64,000 nt of DNA from Arbacia lixula (lineage: Eukaryota; Echinodermata; Echinoidea; Arbacioida; Arbaciidae), in NCBI GenBank assembly GCA_963669155.1, contig OZ022597.1:11568225-11632224 (forward strand). Reading direction: 5' to 3'. Of this stretch, positions 1 to 11,049 are shown piece after piece. The notes under the pieces are model-generated. The model worked only from the letters and a program-made list of their open reading frames with translations, did no database searches and was not told the DNA's origin. Position 1 is the first letter of the stretch. Each line of letters opens with the position of its first letter. Both the position numbers and the translations under genes were made by a program.

Positions 1-250
1 TTGAAAACCCCATTGGATTTAATAACTACACATGAGAGAGTTAACCCTTACATTACTGGGCCTTGAAAACCCCATTGGCTTACTACATATCTCCATGGCA
101 TTGGTAATGACAGAGTTAACCCTTATATTACCTGACTTTGAAAACCCCATTGGCTTACGACACATCTTCTTTGCTATGGGAATGAGAGAGTTAACCCTTA
201 CATATAAACTGGGCTTTGAAAACACCATTGGGTTTAATAACTTCACATTA
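1..250. repeat. Minisatellite, 62-78 bp units (left end of copy A)
   Basis: Four units begin near 1, 63, 138 and 216. Each carries TTGAAAACCCCATTGG, then a TTACTACACATCT-like stretch, then GAGAGTTAACCCTTA. The window opens inside the array, so its true left end is not visible. The same array, with more units, begins copy B at about 12225. Confidence 0.85.
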
Positions 251-2752
251 TCACCTATTTTCACCTTTATTTTATGACTTTGCTTCATGAAACCAGGGTC
301 AAGTTATATATTTTTGTTCAATTATTGGAACTTATTATTGATTTTAACTACCACAGCAACAGAAGTACAGTTGAAGTTAATGGTACATCTAAGTTACAGC
401 AATCTACATGTACAATGTACAAGTATGTAACAGGGTCCAGTTGAAGCCAGTTGATATTGCGTGTAACACCCAACAACTTCCGTAAACTGTTCCAAAAGAT
501 AACAAAATCCAAAGGAAGTTGAGGATTTCATTGAAACATTTTGTCATGATATAAAAGATCTACTGAAACGTGCTTACGGTGTTTCCTTGGAAAATCTGTT
601 CCCGTGTGGATGTGGTCCGATAACCTCCCCTGGCAGGAAACAGGGAAGCAATACAAAACAAAAGTGAGGAAAGAATGTTTTTATGATTAGTTACCGGTAT
701 TTGATTTCAAGCCCACATAGGATTACGTATGTCCATACTGTGCATTGTAATTTTGATGTGTTTTTTTGTTCAATGTGTGGGTGAATGCAGGGTACCATAT
801 TGTTGTACATGTACATGTATACACTGATTGTACTTTATTGTGGTGTTTTTCGGAATTTCAAGCCACTTATTTACCTACCCTCAAATAATACTTAGGTGGT
901 TTGAAGTATCTACATTTGATCTCTAAATTGGTATCCAATAACAGGATCCTATACTTTGTACAGTCTGTACTGCATGTTCACGTACAATTCACTGAGTTAG
1001 ACATGTAAGTGCTTGTATCCGTTTGCACTGTAAAATATATGTTTACAGTTAATGAATGCTCAGTGCTTGTCATCGTACAATGAATGATTTGTTACAAAAA
1101 TATTATTTCCGGTACTTATATCTGCACTTTTTACTTTTCCATGTACTGGTACAAGTGTTACATTGATGACTTCCATTGTAGGCATACTGGTAGGATGTGT
1201 GATGCCACAGGTACAGTCCCTCTTACATGTATGTTGCCAATTTGCCATTCTTGATATTTTAACATCTTCATTATCTATCAGACAAGTACACATTATAATA
1301 TAGCTTGAAGCACCTCATTCTTAGTCACCCTCTTGTATAATCTGTTCATCACATTATGTACATGTACAGGTAAACTCCTGAAGATGTGTCCATGTTGATG
1401 TCTAATAGGTATAGGGCATATTGATGCCATACATACTGTAGTACATTTACAGTGTAGGTACCACATGTAGTGATTTATGTTGCAATGCTCAATATATTTA
1501 AAATCAAACATGTTTATCTACAATGGGTTGAAACATCACATCCTGAGTCACACCCTTTCATGAGCTGTACAGCACATACATTGTAGTTTGTACAGGTAAA
1601 CTCTAGTCCCTATTTTGAAATGATGCACGGTACTTCGTGTTTGTGCATACTACAAGTAGTACGTACATGTATGTAGAGTCAAGGGTGTGTGAGTCATACT
1701 GTATGCAGCTACAGATACAGTACATGTACGTGTAGTCTTCACTATCAGTCTGAACACTGTATTTTACAACTGCCCAAATGAGCAACGTTGTGCGGGGTTG
1801 TGTGTCCGATACTCCTACATGTATTTGTTCCACTGTGAACAGGATAATCAAGAAAACTGACCTTATGTAACATTTTCTAATTGTGGCGTAAATGCGAGTT
1901 TGGAGTCGTTCACACCAAGGTTTATCGTGAAGTATGAACCATCCCAGTACATGTACTCTGCATTATGAAGACATAAACTGTTTTTACTGTGCATGTGAGT
2001 ATGACTGCATGTGTACATGTATCATGACCATCTGTATCGTAATTTGAGCTTGTGACCAAGCCAGCGTTTGCATTTCTGTAGTTGTTCACATTATAATGAA
2101 CATATACAGTCTGTTTATTTCAAAATACTTCCCCTTGCTTTTTGCTGTATCAATTGACTGAAATGAAATGATGGAATATCAACGATATTTGAAGTGATAC
2201 AGTATGTATGTGGTATTTTTACAAGGCAAGATATCTGCAAAATAGCTGCAAAATAGCCAGAAAGAGGGAGGAAGCAAATACCACATTATTTGAGTGTGCA
2301 TGTATACAATGTATGTATGCAGCTAGATTGGTAATGCATCAGCAAAATTGCTGCAAATGTTGTGAGAGTAGCATATCAAGTTTCTTGAAAATTCAATCAG
2401 GATTTAGGCCTTCATGAAGTATCATGGCTTCAACTGGCTTCAACTGTATCAGAATTCCTATGATCAGTGTGTGAATGTCCTCTCTCCTTCCTGAATCTGT
2501 AGAAAAGCTGTCTGACCTCTTAGAGGTTTGTTGGTTATCTCTGTCATAACACAAAAGAAGATTAAGCAAACATCTACTCCATTCAAGAATCCACAAGGTT
2601 ACAAAAGCTCTTTATGGTTAATTGTGATCAAGCTAACATTGAATTGTGGGGGACTGAAAAAAACAAGCCCTTGTAGATTGTCTTTGTTTGTTAAGAGCTC
2701 AACATTAAACTGAAGGCTGTCAGAAAAATGTCTGGTATATTCAGAGTATAGA
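251..2752. other. Non-coding part of copy A, no gene recognised
   Basis: AT-rich sequence with many TACATGTAC-type words and only short ORFs that are not kept in copy B. At 2212-2375 there is a decayed, reverse-oriented relative of part of the 10059-10517 MITE; they share the GGAGGAAGCAAATACCACAT and GCAAAATTGCTGCAAATG words. I see no exon that I can support. Confidence 0.5.
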
Positions 2753-2756
2753 TTAA

Positions 2757-4016
2757 AGATTGTCCGTCCCTTTTGCAAGCTTAAAATTTGAAATCGTCTA
2801 TCCATGGACCTATCATGGATGGACTGCGCTCGGATAGACTTCCTTTGATCCATGATGACCACCGCCTCATAAAAATTCAAGACATTCAGGTGTTTTAAAC
2901 AATACGCTGTATTTCTAATGAGGCAGTGCCTTCCTCTGAATAACAAAAGAAAATCTGTTTTGAGAAATATGTCAACCGTTCAGCCTTCGCTGGGAGTTCA
3001 TAGCTGATCTTATTACACACACTGGGAATTAGTTTGGAGGTGAGCGAAGGGAAATTTTGATAAAATTGTAGAAAGAATTTGGTCCGTAACGTTTTCGGAC
3101 ATCTCCGGACACGAAATCGACGTTGTTTCCATGGAAGGTGAAACACTCAATAAACGATTTACAAGATATTTGTAAGGAAATATGATTGCCCAATGTGCGA
3201 TATTGAGGCATTTTTCTGACATGTTTTCTACAGTATTCTTGATTTATCACAAAAACGACGCAACAATATAATCTGAAATTCACAGATTCGTATCATTATA
3301 AGATGTACTACTACTGCACATGTACTTCAGTACATGAAGTGGTTCTGAAATCTTCTGCGCATGCAGATTGTATATTCCTCTAAATGCATCCAATATTTGT
3401 CTTGCATATTTGGCGGCGGTCATCACTGGATCAAAGAACCAAACGCGTAAAATATTCTATTGTGGTATCAATGATCGCGACTGGTATATGAATAAATTAC
3501 TCTTCGTTCCGACTCCAGTTCTAACACCTTCCTGGTCTATCACGATCGTAAATTGAAGAAAGTGTGATTCAAGACCATTTCTAAGAATATAGCATGTTGA
3601 AGCTTTCTGTATATGTAAACAATTTCAGCCGTTAAATTTCAAACCGACTTTTTTCGTACCACGAAAAAAGTATTAGTCTTTGTTACAGTATCTATGTGGT
3701 TATTATGCGTCTGTGAAATCCTAATTTTATGAGTAACTATCAAACTTTGGAGATGATTCCTTCCATAGAACATTTTTTTTTCATAATGCGTTTTATAATT
3801 TAATAAACAGATTAATCAATAAAACAGATATTTCAACACAAACTGCTAAGAGCCTGAGGTAAAGACTATTAATCAGACGTTGTTTACGTGCATTGTTTGA
3901 ATTTTACTTTACGTATCAGTTTCAAATTGTGAATATAGAGCTTGCTAACACTTCTCTATATGTTTTGCCAATGTTTTGATGGTTTTGTGGTGATCTGAAA
4001 AAGGGACTGGCTGTCT
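2757..4016 (+). mobile_element. Long form of TTAA MITE family 1 (Kolobok-like)
   Basis: It is flanked by TTAA at 2753-2756 and 4017-4020. It begins AGATTGTCCGTCCCTTTTGC and ends with the imperfect inverted match, which read outward begins AGACAGCCAGTCCCTTTT. Copy B has the empty site (GATTAACCATTTG near 15743), so the insertion and its TTAA target duplication can be seen. Unlike the other copies (about 520 bp), this one has about 735 extra bp from 2803 to 3537. The extra block is bounded by a repeated GTCTATC. Short ORFs in the block match nothing I recognise. Confidence 0.85.
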
Positions 4017-5082
4017 TTAACCATTTGTGAAATGAAACCTTTGTAGTACACATGCACAATGTACAAGTAAGTTAAGTACATGTACGTAACAAGTTGATTT
4101 TAATCAAAAACTTTTAATATGAGCAAATTGGCAGAGACTGATTTGAAGAATCTCAAACATTAGCCAATCTGTTACTGCTTTGTCTGTACTCAAATGATTA
4201 TTATGGTTCTCATTAGAGAGGGTTCCTGTGGTAGAAATTCCTTTTGCAATTCAAGGACTACTGTCGATTTGTTTTATGATTCAAACACAGATGTTTATGA
4301 CATTTGTAAGTACTGCAATCTAAATCTGTATGTTGAGTTGACCTTGATGAATGTGACATGAACATGACTTGAAATTAATGGACCTGAAACACAAAGTCTC
4401 CTTTCTTTTGATCTACCTATAACTAATTAACTACCTGTTCATTGTTTAGAGCACTTTATGTGCACCAGAACATGATTACATTTTCAATGAACAAAAAATG
4501 TAGTGAAGGTATTCCTACATGCCTTGCAGAAGTTGCTGTACATAAAGTTATCTCTCAGAAAACCTCTTCCCAAATAATATCCTGCCTCCCACTCTTTCCA
4601 TTTGATTTGTTTTCTTTTCTTTTCTCATGTTTGCATTGAGTCCTGATTTGAAAGCAGGTACATGCACATTTCATAGAGTTGTTTATTACAAATTTGTATG
4701 ATAAAGAATCAAATCCTTTTCCAAGGGGTATATGGTAAAAATGTGTGGTTTGAAGTTATGAAAATTTGCATTATTAAGAATCAAGTCCTACTAAGGAAAA
4801 CATTGTAAACAATATAAAGGTATATTTCTGACAACAAGATTGACAATATTCGTGTGGAACATTTAGTATAGGGTGTGGCAAGATCTGAGTATTCAACAGG
4901 GCCCTGTTGCATAAAACTTACCATTGATGGTAACTATGCTACCAATGGCAACATCTATGGAAACCATGTATTTGATTGGCTGTCAAGCAGTGTTACCATT
5001 GTAGTTGTTCCCTTACATTGATCCTTTAAACTTTCCTTACCCTACTCCACGAGTGAACTCTAACTGTTTTTGTTCCTTCCAG

Positions 5083-5202
5083 TCAGTCTATAGACTAAGC
5101 GTCAAGCATACAATACATGGAACTGCACAAGTGCACTCCAAATACCTTGCATGCTCCACAGACTCGCTTATTAATGTGGATGTCCACGTCATAAAAGGAT
5201 GA
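5083..5202 (+). CDS. Possible terminal exon, unknown gene (copy A)
   Basis: A good acceptor (TTTTTGTTCCTTCCAG) comes directly before a 39-codon frame ending in TGA; the other two frames close within a few codons. The peptide begins SVYRLSVKHT and ends VDVHVIKG. The frame is also open in copy B (16807-16926), with S-to-A and H-to-L changes. I do not recognise the protein. The two copies are too similar for their agreement to prove selection, so this is a candidate only. Confidence 0.25.
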   Translation, partial: SVYRLSVKHTIHGTAQVHSKYLACSTDSLINVDVHVIKG

Positions 5203-5266
5203 ACCGTATTAATCATACCCATAAAATGAATTCTCTTTCTTCTTTTGATTTTTATCTCTTTGGCAG

Positions 5267-5396
5267 TGTTGTGACCTTTGAAGCTTACTTCTGCGATTCG
5301 GCATGGACTATAATATGTGGGGAGCCATTGCTACTGCATGATCGAGCCGGTGTCTTGACAACTCACTCTTTTGGACTGGCAAGGAGCAGTAAAAAG
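5267..5396 (+). CDS. Possible internal exon, unknown gene (copy A)
   Basis: A TTTATCTCTTTGGCAG acceptor precedes 130 bases that stay open in one frame up to AAAAAG followed by a GTAAAC donor. The peptide contains VVTFEAYFCDSAWTIICGEP and ends GLARSSKK. Copy B keeps both splice sites and differs at one residue (A to G after HDR). It would start needing two bases from an upstream exon and end in phase 0. It cannot simply follow 5083-5202, which ends in a stop. No family recognised. Confidence 0.25.
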
Positions 5397-6728
5397 GTAA
5401 ACCTTTCTTCAAGATCAATGTGTGGTTCTATTCTTACGTTTCCAACATAAGTATCTCCATTATGTAAGCCTACCAATTGAGTACCGAAGTGTATTGTCAT
5501 GCATTGTTATGCAGGTTTGTGGTTCTAAACGACATCACACAAGTTAGAGTTTCATTGGTCTGACATTGTCTAGCGGGCTAGTGTTAGGCACTCCCAGTGA
5601 CAGTCCCTGCTATGATCAGGGATGTATTAGGAAGGAGTAGAAACTCGAGCATAATACATTCAAACATCTGTATGGGTTCTAAAGCGTGCTCATGAATGTC
5701 AAAAGAATTCCATAATCATGACAATGCTTTGATGTTCCATGGGCCGAGCCGACATTTAGCTGATGTCAACTTGAAAAGAAATTTCTTTAATTTCCCATTT
5801 GTCTGTAGACGTTTTGTTTTTGACAAATTTGTTTGCAAACTATAAGGAAGTTAACGGCACATAATGACAGATCCTAATACTCTGCTTATGTTTCGAAAAG
5901 TATTGAGGAATCATTAAAAATCGGACATATAAGCTATTTGTATTACTTACAAAATTGACCAATTTCTTCACTTTCCGACATCTTGTGCATTTGGGAGATT
6001 CAACCACTCTCAAAATGATACATGTTTATTGAGCTGTGTATTATCATTAACGGCGTGTGTGTGTTTGCGTGAAGCAGAGATATTTAACTTGAAAAACTTG
6101 TTTATTTGTGTTTGCTGATACCTGTTGTGCTCATGGAAGTATTAATGCCATTAACAGAACGGGACAAGCGAAATGAGACTGTACATTTCTTTTGTTCTCT
6201 GTTGCCACACAATCATGTTCATAATTGTTCAAACACCTGAACAGCACCTGTTGAGAACACCATAACTTTTCAGCGGCTTGGCACATGGGTTCAAAGAAAG
6301 AAAGTTGCTTCATATCCTTCCATAACACGTCCCTGCTATGATCACTGCTGCTTGCTCTACCTTTGTACATAGTTTCAGAGCCAGTTGTCTTTATAACATG
6401 CTCAAACAAGAATGACGTCTCGCTCCGGTACTCTTTAGTATTGCAACTTGTGTACTTGGAAGAAAGGCTTCTAGGACAGCCACTGGCTGAGGCATGTTTT
6501 GTTGCAAAAAGTGTGGGTAACTGCAGTATATAAAATGTATTGTTTATGAATTACAATTGTATGCCCTATGCAAAGGTGCAGAAATAAAATGTTTTTTTTT
6601 TCATGAAGTAATGCATTATGCAACTTTGCAGAATTACATGTTTTGAAAATGTTGGAATCGGTAGAGATGCACATTCAGTAGTGGAGTTTTTTCCTGTTTA
6701 TGTTCACTTCATTTGCACACTGTATTAA

Positions 6729-7252
6729 AGATTGTCCGTCCCTTTTGCAAGCTTAAAATTTGAAATCGTCTCTCACGATCGTAAATTGAAGAAAGTGTGA
6801 TTCAAGACCATTTCTAAGAATATAGCATGTTGAAGCTTTCTGTATATGTAAACAATTTCAGCCGTTAAATTTCAAACCGACTTTTTTCGTACTACGAAAA
6901 AAGTATTAGTCTTTGTTACAGTATCTATGTTGTTATTATGCGCGTGTGAAATCCTAATTTTATGAGTAACTACCAAACTTTGGAAATGATTCCTTCCATA
7001 GAACATTTTTTTTCATAATGCGTTTTATAATTTAATAAACAGATTAATCAATAAAGCAGATATTTCAACACAAACTGCTAAGAGCCTGAGGTAAAGAAAG
7101 ACTATTAATCAGACGTTGTTTACGTGCATTATTTGAATTTTGCACTACGTATCAGTTTCAAATTGTGAATATAGAGCTTGCTAACACTTCTCTACATGTT
7201 TTGCCAATGTTTCGATGGTTTTGTGGTGATCTGAAAAAGGGACTGGCTGTCT
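6729..7252 (+). mobile_element. TTAA MITE family 1, short form (524 bp)
   Basis: It is flanked by TTAA at 6725-6728 and 7253-7256. Copy B keeps the empty site (CTATATTAATGGTGATG near 18553), where copy A has TTAA-element-TTAA followed by the same flank. Terminal inverted repeats read AGATTGTCCGTCCCTTTT and AGACAGCCAGTCCCTTTT outward. There is no coding capacity. Purine-rich AGA termini with TTAA fit Kolobok better than piggyBac, whose ends usually start CCC or CCT. Confidence 0.88.
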
Positions 7253-7256
7253 TTAA

Positions 7257-8055
7257 TGATGATGAATACAGTGAGTGCAATGCAGTAAAGGTTGCACATA
7301 ATTCAGTATTATCCATGTTTTACGTATCATTCACTTTATTTTGTGTAGGAAGACAAGTATGGAGTTTTTATTGGTTGTGGCCACATACATGTGTACATAT
7401 GTTATTCAAGGCACAGACAACGTTTTGGGTTGCTGGTAATGCTTGTAAAACAATCTTGCAATAACATTGCAAATTTTATTATTTATAAAGTGGTCAAATG
7501 AAAGTGTAAACTCTTTGTACATTGTTAAACACATCCAATATGGGTACAGCATGTTATAACAGTTACATTTAAATAAATTGCGTAGTTGAAGCTAGTGGTA
7601 CAATGAATGTAGTGATCCAGTGTCTTTTATAGGGTGAGGTCAGTTTTCTCAATACAGCTGCTGTCCTGTAACAAAACAAACATTGTCATAACGGCATACT
7701 GACTGTCCAGTGCTTCTTAATGACCTACATCTTGAGTAAAGTGATAATAACCTTTCAGGAACTGGCTAATACCGGTGCTTAATTTGTAGTCTTCTGCATG
7801 TTTGGACAGTAGGTGTAGGCCTACCGTGTGCACTACTTCCTCCTTTTTTTGGAATCATGTTTGTTTTTTAACAAAACCAGTGTGAGATTAAAGGTACCTG
7901 AGGGTTTCAGTGACATGTCGATTGGACACATTAAGTTGCAAATTTTGATTATCCTTTTCCCTCTTCCCTCTTTTCCTTCTATCTATCCATCAATCTGTTC
8001 TTTGATCTACATGTAGTCTTCCCTCCTTCCCCAAATCCCCAAATTTATTCTTCTA
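7257..8055. other. Right part of copy A, no gene recognised
   Basis: Unique-looking DNA shared with copy B (18555-19330). Just after a TTTTGTGTAG near 7350 an open stretch begins EDKYGV, but the two copies differ by a frameshift there, so I do not call an exon. Confidence 0.45.
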
Positions 8056-8388
8056 TCCATTCATCCAATAAGTTATTTATTCATTCATTCTTTCTTTCTT
8101 TCATTCTTTCTTTCTTTCATTCGTTCATTCATTGGTTCATTCATTCATTCATTCATTCATTCATGAATTCATTTATCCATCCATCTGTCCATCTCTCCAT
8201 CCGTCGATTCATTCATCCTCTCTCTGTCCCTTCCTCGTTTCCCCCTCCCTCGCTCCCCCCATCTCCCTCCCTATCTTTCTTCCTCTGTCCCACCGTCCCT
8301 CTGTTCCTCCGTCTTTCTGTCCCTCCATCCCTTCCTCCCTCCCCTTCCCCCTTATCTCCCTCCCTCCCTCCCTCCCTCCGTCCCTCCC
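8056..8388. repeat. Pyrimidine-rich simple repeat: (ATTC)n, then (CCCT)n
   Basis: ATTC/TTTC units pass into CCATC and then CCCT units, and the tract ends at the assembly gap. A matching but longer tract ends copy B. Long ORFs across it (Ser/Pro/Leu or Arg/Glu/Gly) are artefacts of the repeat. Confidence 0.95.
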
Positions 8389-8588
8389 NNNNNNNNNNNN
8401 NNNNNNNNNNNNNNNNNNNNNNNNNNNNNNNNNNNNNNNNNNNNNNNNNNNNNNNNNNNNNNNNNNNNNNNNNNNNNNNNNNNNNNNNNNNNNNNNNNNN
8501 NNNNNNNNNNNNNNNNNNNNNNNNNNNNNNNNNNNNNNNNNNNNNNNNNNNNNNNNNNNNNNNNNNNNNNNNNNNNNNNNNNNNNNNN
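8389..8588. other. Assembly gap, exactly 200 N
   Basis: A run of 200 N, probably a placeholder length. It falls inside the simple repeat at the end of copy A, where assemblers often break. Confidence 0.99.
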
Positions 8589-8906
8589 CCTCATACATAC
8601 ATGCACATTCATTCCTCGTGTCTGTTTTATGATGTCTGGTTTGAAAAGTAGCGGCAGCCCCCACTAAATATAATTGTTAATTTTTCCTTCTGCACACAGT
8701 GAACTCAAATGTATGTTGAACATGTTGTTCGCGTCCATCATGACTCCTGAGGAAGTGTTGATCATCTCATGTCATAAGATGATGAATCATGTGTGCATTA
8801 CAGACTTTATTATTACCCTCACATGACATGTCTAGCCTGCTTGGGTGTGGGGAAAGGAGAAGGGGAAAGAGAATGGGAAGAGGGAGGCAAGTAAGAGTGT
8901 ACTTAT
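8589..8906. other. Unassigned DNA after the gap
   Basis: I see no resemblance to the sequence after copy B (19830 on). No gene or clear repeat seen. Confidence 0.5.
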
Positions 8907-8911
8907 GTGTT

Positions 8912-8976
<65 letters not shown>

Positions 8977-9002
8977 GTGTGTGCGTGTTTGTGTGTGTGT
9001 GG
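8907..9002. repeat. (GT)n microsatellite
   Basis: A nearly pure GT run of about 90 bp with a few GC and TT interruptions near its right end. Confidence 0.97.
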
Positions 9003-9600
9003 GGGGATGTAGGAATGTTAGTGTGTACAATTATACTGGCTCATTATGCAAAATGCGAGACATTCAATTTCTTGGGGGATGTAGGGGGGGGGGGGGGGGG
9101 AGGGGGAGGGTTGTAGGGATGTCAGTGTGTACAGTCGTACCAGCTCATCTTAATGATGCAAAATGTGACATGATTAATTAATTCCGGGGGGGGGGGGGGG
9201 GGGGGGGGTGGGGGGTGGGGGGGGGGGTGGGGGGGAGGGTGTATGTAGGAATGTTCTTCATGGTACAGTTGTACTACATAGCTCATCTTAATGAAGCAGT
9301 ATGTGAAATGGTGCATTAATTCCTTTGGGGGGGGGGGGGAGGGAGAAATGTTATTGTGTACAGTCCTGCTGGCTCATCTTAATGATGCAAAATGTGACAT
9401 GATTAATTAATTTCTTTTTTTGGGGGATTTACATGTAGGAATGTACACATGTACAGTAGTGTGTACAGTTGTACAAGCTCATCTTAATGATGCAAAATAT
9501 GACAGTATGATCAATTCATTCGGGGGGGGGGGGGGGTGGATGAAGGAATGTACAGTAGTGTGTACAGTTGTACAAGCTCGTTTTACTGATGCAGAATGTG
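9003..9600. repeat. Tandem array with poly-G tracts
   Basis: About six degenerate units share GTACAGTNGTAC, GCTCATCTTAATGATGCAAA and ATGTGACATGATTAATTAAT. Most are followed by a run of 8 to more than 20 G (about 9085, 9186-9235, 9327, 9522). The G tracts alternate with AT-rich unit bodies. On one strand this is strong G-quadruplex potential. Polymer lengths may not be assembled accurately. Confidence 0.85.
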
Positions 9601-9934
9601 ACATTTTTTTGTTTAAAAAAAATAGTTTTAAATATACATTTGTACATAATGTATGTATATTATGGAGTAGTGAGCACACAAAGTTGATATGCATTAAATG
9701 GATTGCAACAGCACATGATAGACATTTTTAGCATCAACTCCGGGAGGCCTTCGCCCTGCAGTGGAGTGATCTTGGCTGATGCTGATGATGTAAATGTAAA
9801 AAAATGAGTAAACAGCAATATCTTCCATAATATTGTTAATGTCTCCATACCAGGACATGACAAACATCTATTTTGAAAAGAGGAACATTTCTCTATCTTA
9901 TAATTTCATAGAGGGACAAAAAGGAGAAAGTGTG

Positions 9935-9937
9935 AGA

Positions 9938-9981
<44 letters not shown>

Positions 9982-10045
9982 TAGAGAGCGAGAGAGAGAG
10001 AGAGAGGGGGGGAGGGAGGGAGGGAGAGAGAGAGAGAAAGAGACG
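9935..10045. repeat. (GA)n microsatellite
   Basis: A purine-only GA/GGGA run ending just before the MITE at 10059. Confidence 0.96.
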
Positions 10046-10058
10046 CATAGAGACATAA

Positions 10059-10517
10059 ACCCCGTTCGTATACACCGTCTATCCGCGAAAAAGGCGCAAC
10101 ATTTGCAGCAATTTTGCCGATGCATTACCGATAGCTGCGTATATGAACGGGAATCGTTCAAATAATGTGGTATTTGCTTCCTCCTTTTTTGCGCTTATTT
10201 TGCGGCTTTTTCGCGGATCGAGACCTAGTAATAATACCGCAATATTGCGGTAAGCGAATCTTATAAACTGCGTCCGCAAAATAGGCGTAAATGTTGCGCC
10301 TTTAGCATCGCGCTCTGGCCTGTTGGTCGCTAATCCTACCGCTCGTATGGCTAAGCGGAGCATGTCACCATTGGTTTGGAGAGAGTCCAGCTGTCCAAAA
10401 CACCGCAACATTACGGCTTTTGGGGGTGTATATGAACGGTGCTTTTGCGGCTCGCTGGAAACTTGCTTACCGATGTGCATCGGTAATAATAGCGGTATAT
10501 GGTATATGAACGGGGCT
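10059..10517. mobile_element. PIF/Harbinger-like MITE, TAA target
   Basis: The left end reads ACCCCGTTCGTATA and the right end, read outward, AGCCCCGTTCATATACC. TAA flanks both sides (10056-10058 and 10518-10520). The interior is GC-richer than its surroundings, with many GCGGC/GCAAAA words and no coding frame. A decayed relative of its left part lies at 2212-2375 (and 15230-15350 in copy B). The superfamily call rests on the 3-bp TAA duplication and the terminal style. Confidence 0.7.
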
Positions 10518-10820
10518 TAAGAAACAGAATAACTGGTTCCTCTCAGAGAAGACATTGTCACATTAATTACAGCTGTATGTTTCTCCTGTCATGGCAATTT
10601 TCAGTGACAGCAAAGTTGGAAAGAAGCCAGCTCTTTGTTTAAGAGTTGTGTCAAAGACAAAGAAATTGATGCATAGCCAGAAGACCTCATGCAAGCGAAC
10701 TCCAAGTATGAACAAGATCCTTCAGTACATTCATACACGCAAAAAAACACTGTTCATCAATGCTCAAGATAATGTACATAATCCTTCACTTCCTACCAGG
10801 TAACCATACAGACTTACTTA

Positions 10821-11048
10821 CACTACAGCTCAAAGGAATTTGCATAGGGAAAGGGAAAGTGAAGAAAGGGAAGGAGCCGCAGTTTTAAACCGCGGTATAT
10901 TTTGTCCAGTTCAGCATGAAACATGATCCTTTAGCGTAAAGAGAATCATGTTTCATTCTGAACTGGACAAAATATACCACGGTTTAAAACTGAGGCCCCT
11001 TCCCTTTGTTCCCTTTCCCTTTCCCTATGCTAATTCCTTTGAGTGTAC
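10821..11048. mobile_element. Foldback MITE family 2 (AGCTCAAAGGAATT ends), copy 1
   Basis: Almost the whole element is one inverted repeat. The left arm runs CAGCTCAAAGGAATTTGCAT, purine-rich AAAGGGAAA, CAGTTTTAAACCGCGGTATA, TTTTGTCCAGTTC; the right arm is its reverse complement, around a short loop near 10930. Six copies or fragments lie in the window. Confidence 0.9.
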
Positions 11049-11049
11049 A

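Larger units (their letters stand above)
4021..6724. other. Copy A flank with two possible exons and a MITE fragment
   Basis: Mostly unassigned AT-rich DNA. At 4897-5003 there is one side of the GGGCCCTGTTGCATAAAAC family, also seen at 16620-16735, 40998-41156 and 41946-42110. Possible exons at 5083-5202 and 5267-5396 are listed separately. The block 6032-6196 is absent from copy B. Confidence 0.5.
1..8388. repeat. Large duplicated segment, copy A
   Basis: This stretch is collinear with 12462-19825. Anchors: 19-288 matches 12480-12749, 5199-5450 matches 16923-17174, and 7828 onward matches 19124 onward. The offset shrinks from 12461 to 11296 because insertions differ. Copy A alone carries two TTAA elements (2757-4016, 6729-7252) and about 165 bp near 6032-6196. 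It ends in a (CCCT)n tract cut by the N gap. It may be a true tandem duplication or the second haplotype placed in tandem by the assembler. Confidence 0.9.

Noticed and set aside
2599-3283. Several minus-strand ORFs of 69-115 codons
   Set aside because: They overlap each other in different frames, cross the border of the family-1 MITE and show no known domain.
7347-7464. Exon-like frame beginning EDKYGV after a GTGTAG acceptor
   Set aside because: Copies A and B are in different frames after about 15 residues, so it is not maintained as coding.
8132-8664. Long ORFs across the N gap
   Set aside because: They consist of simple repeat and unknown bases.
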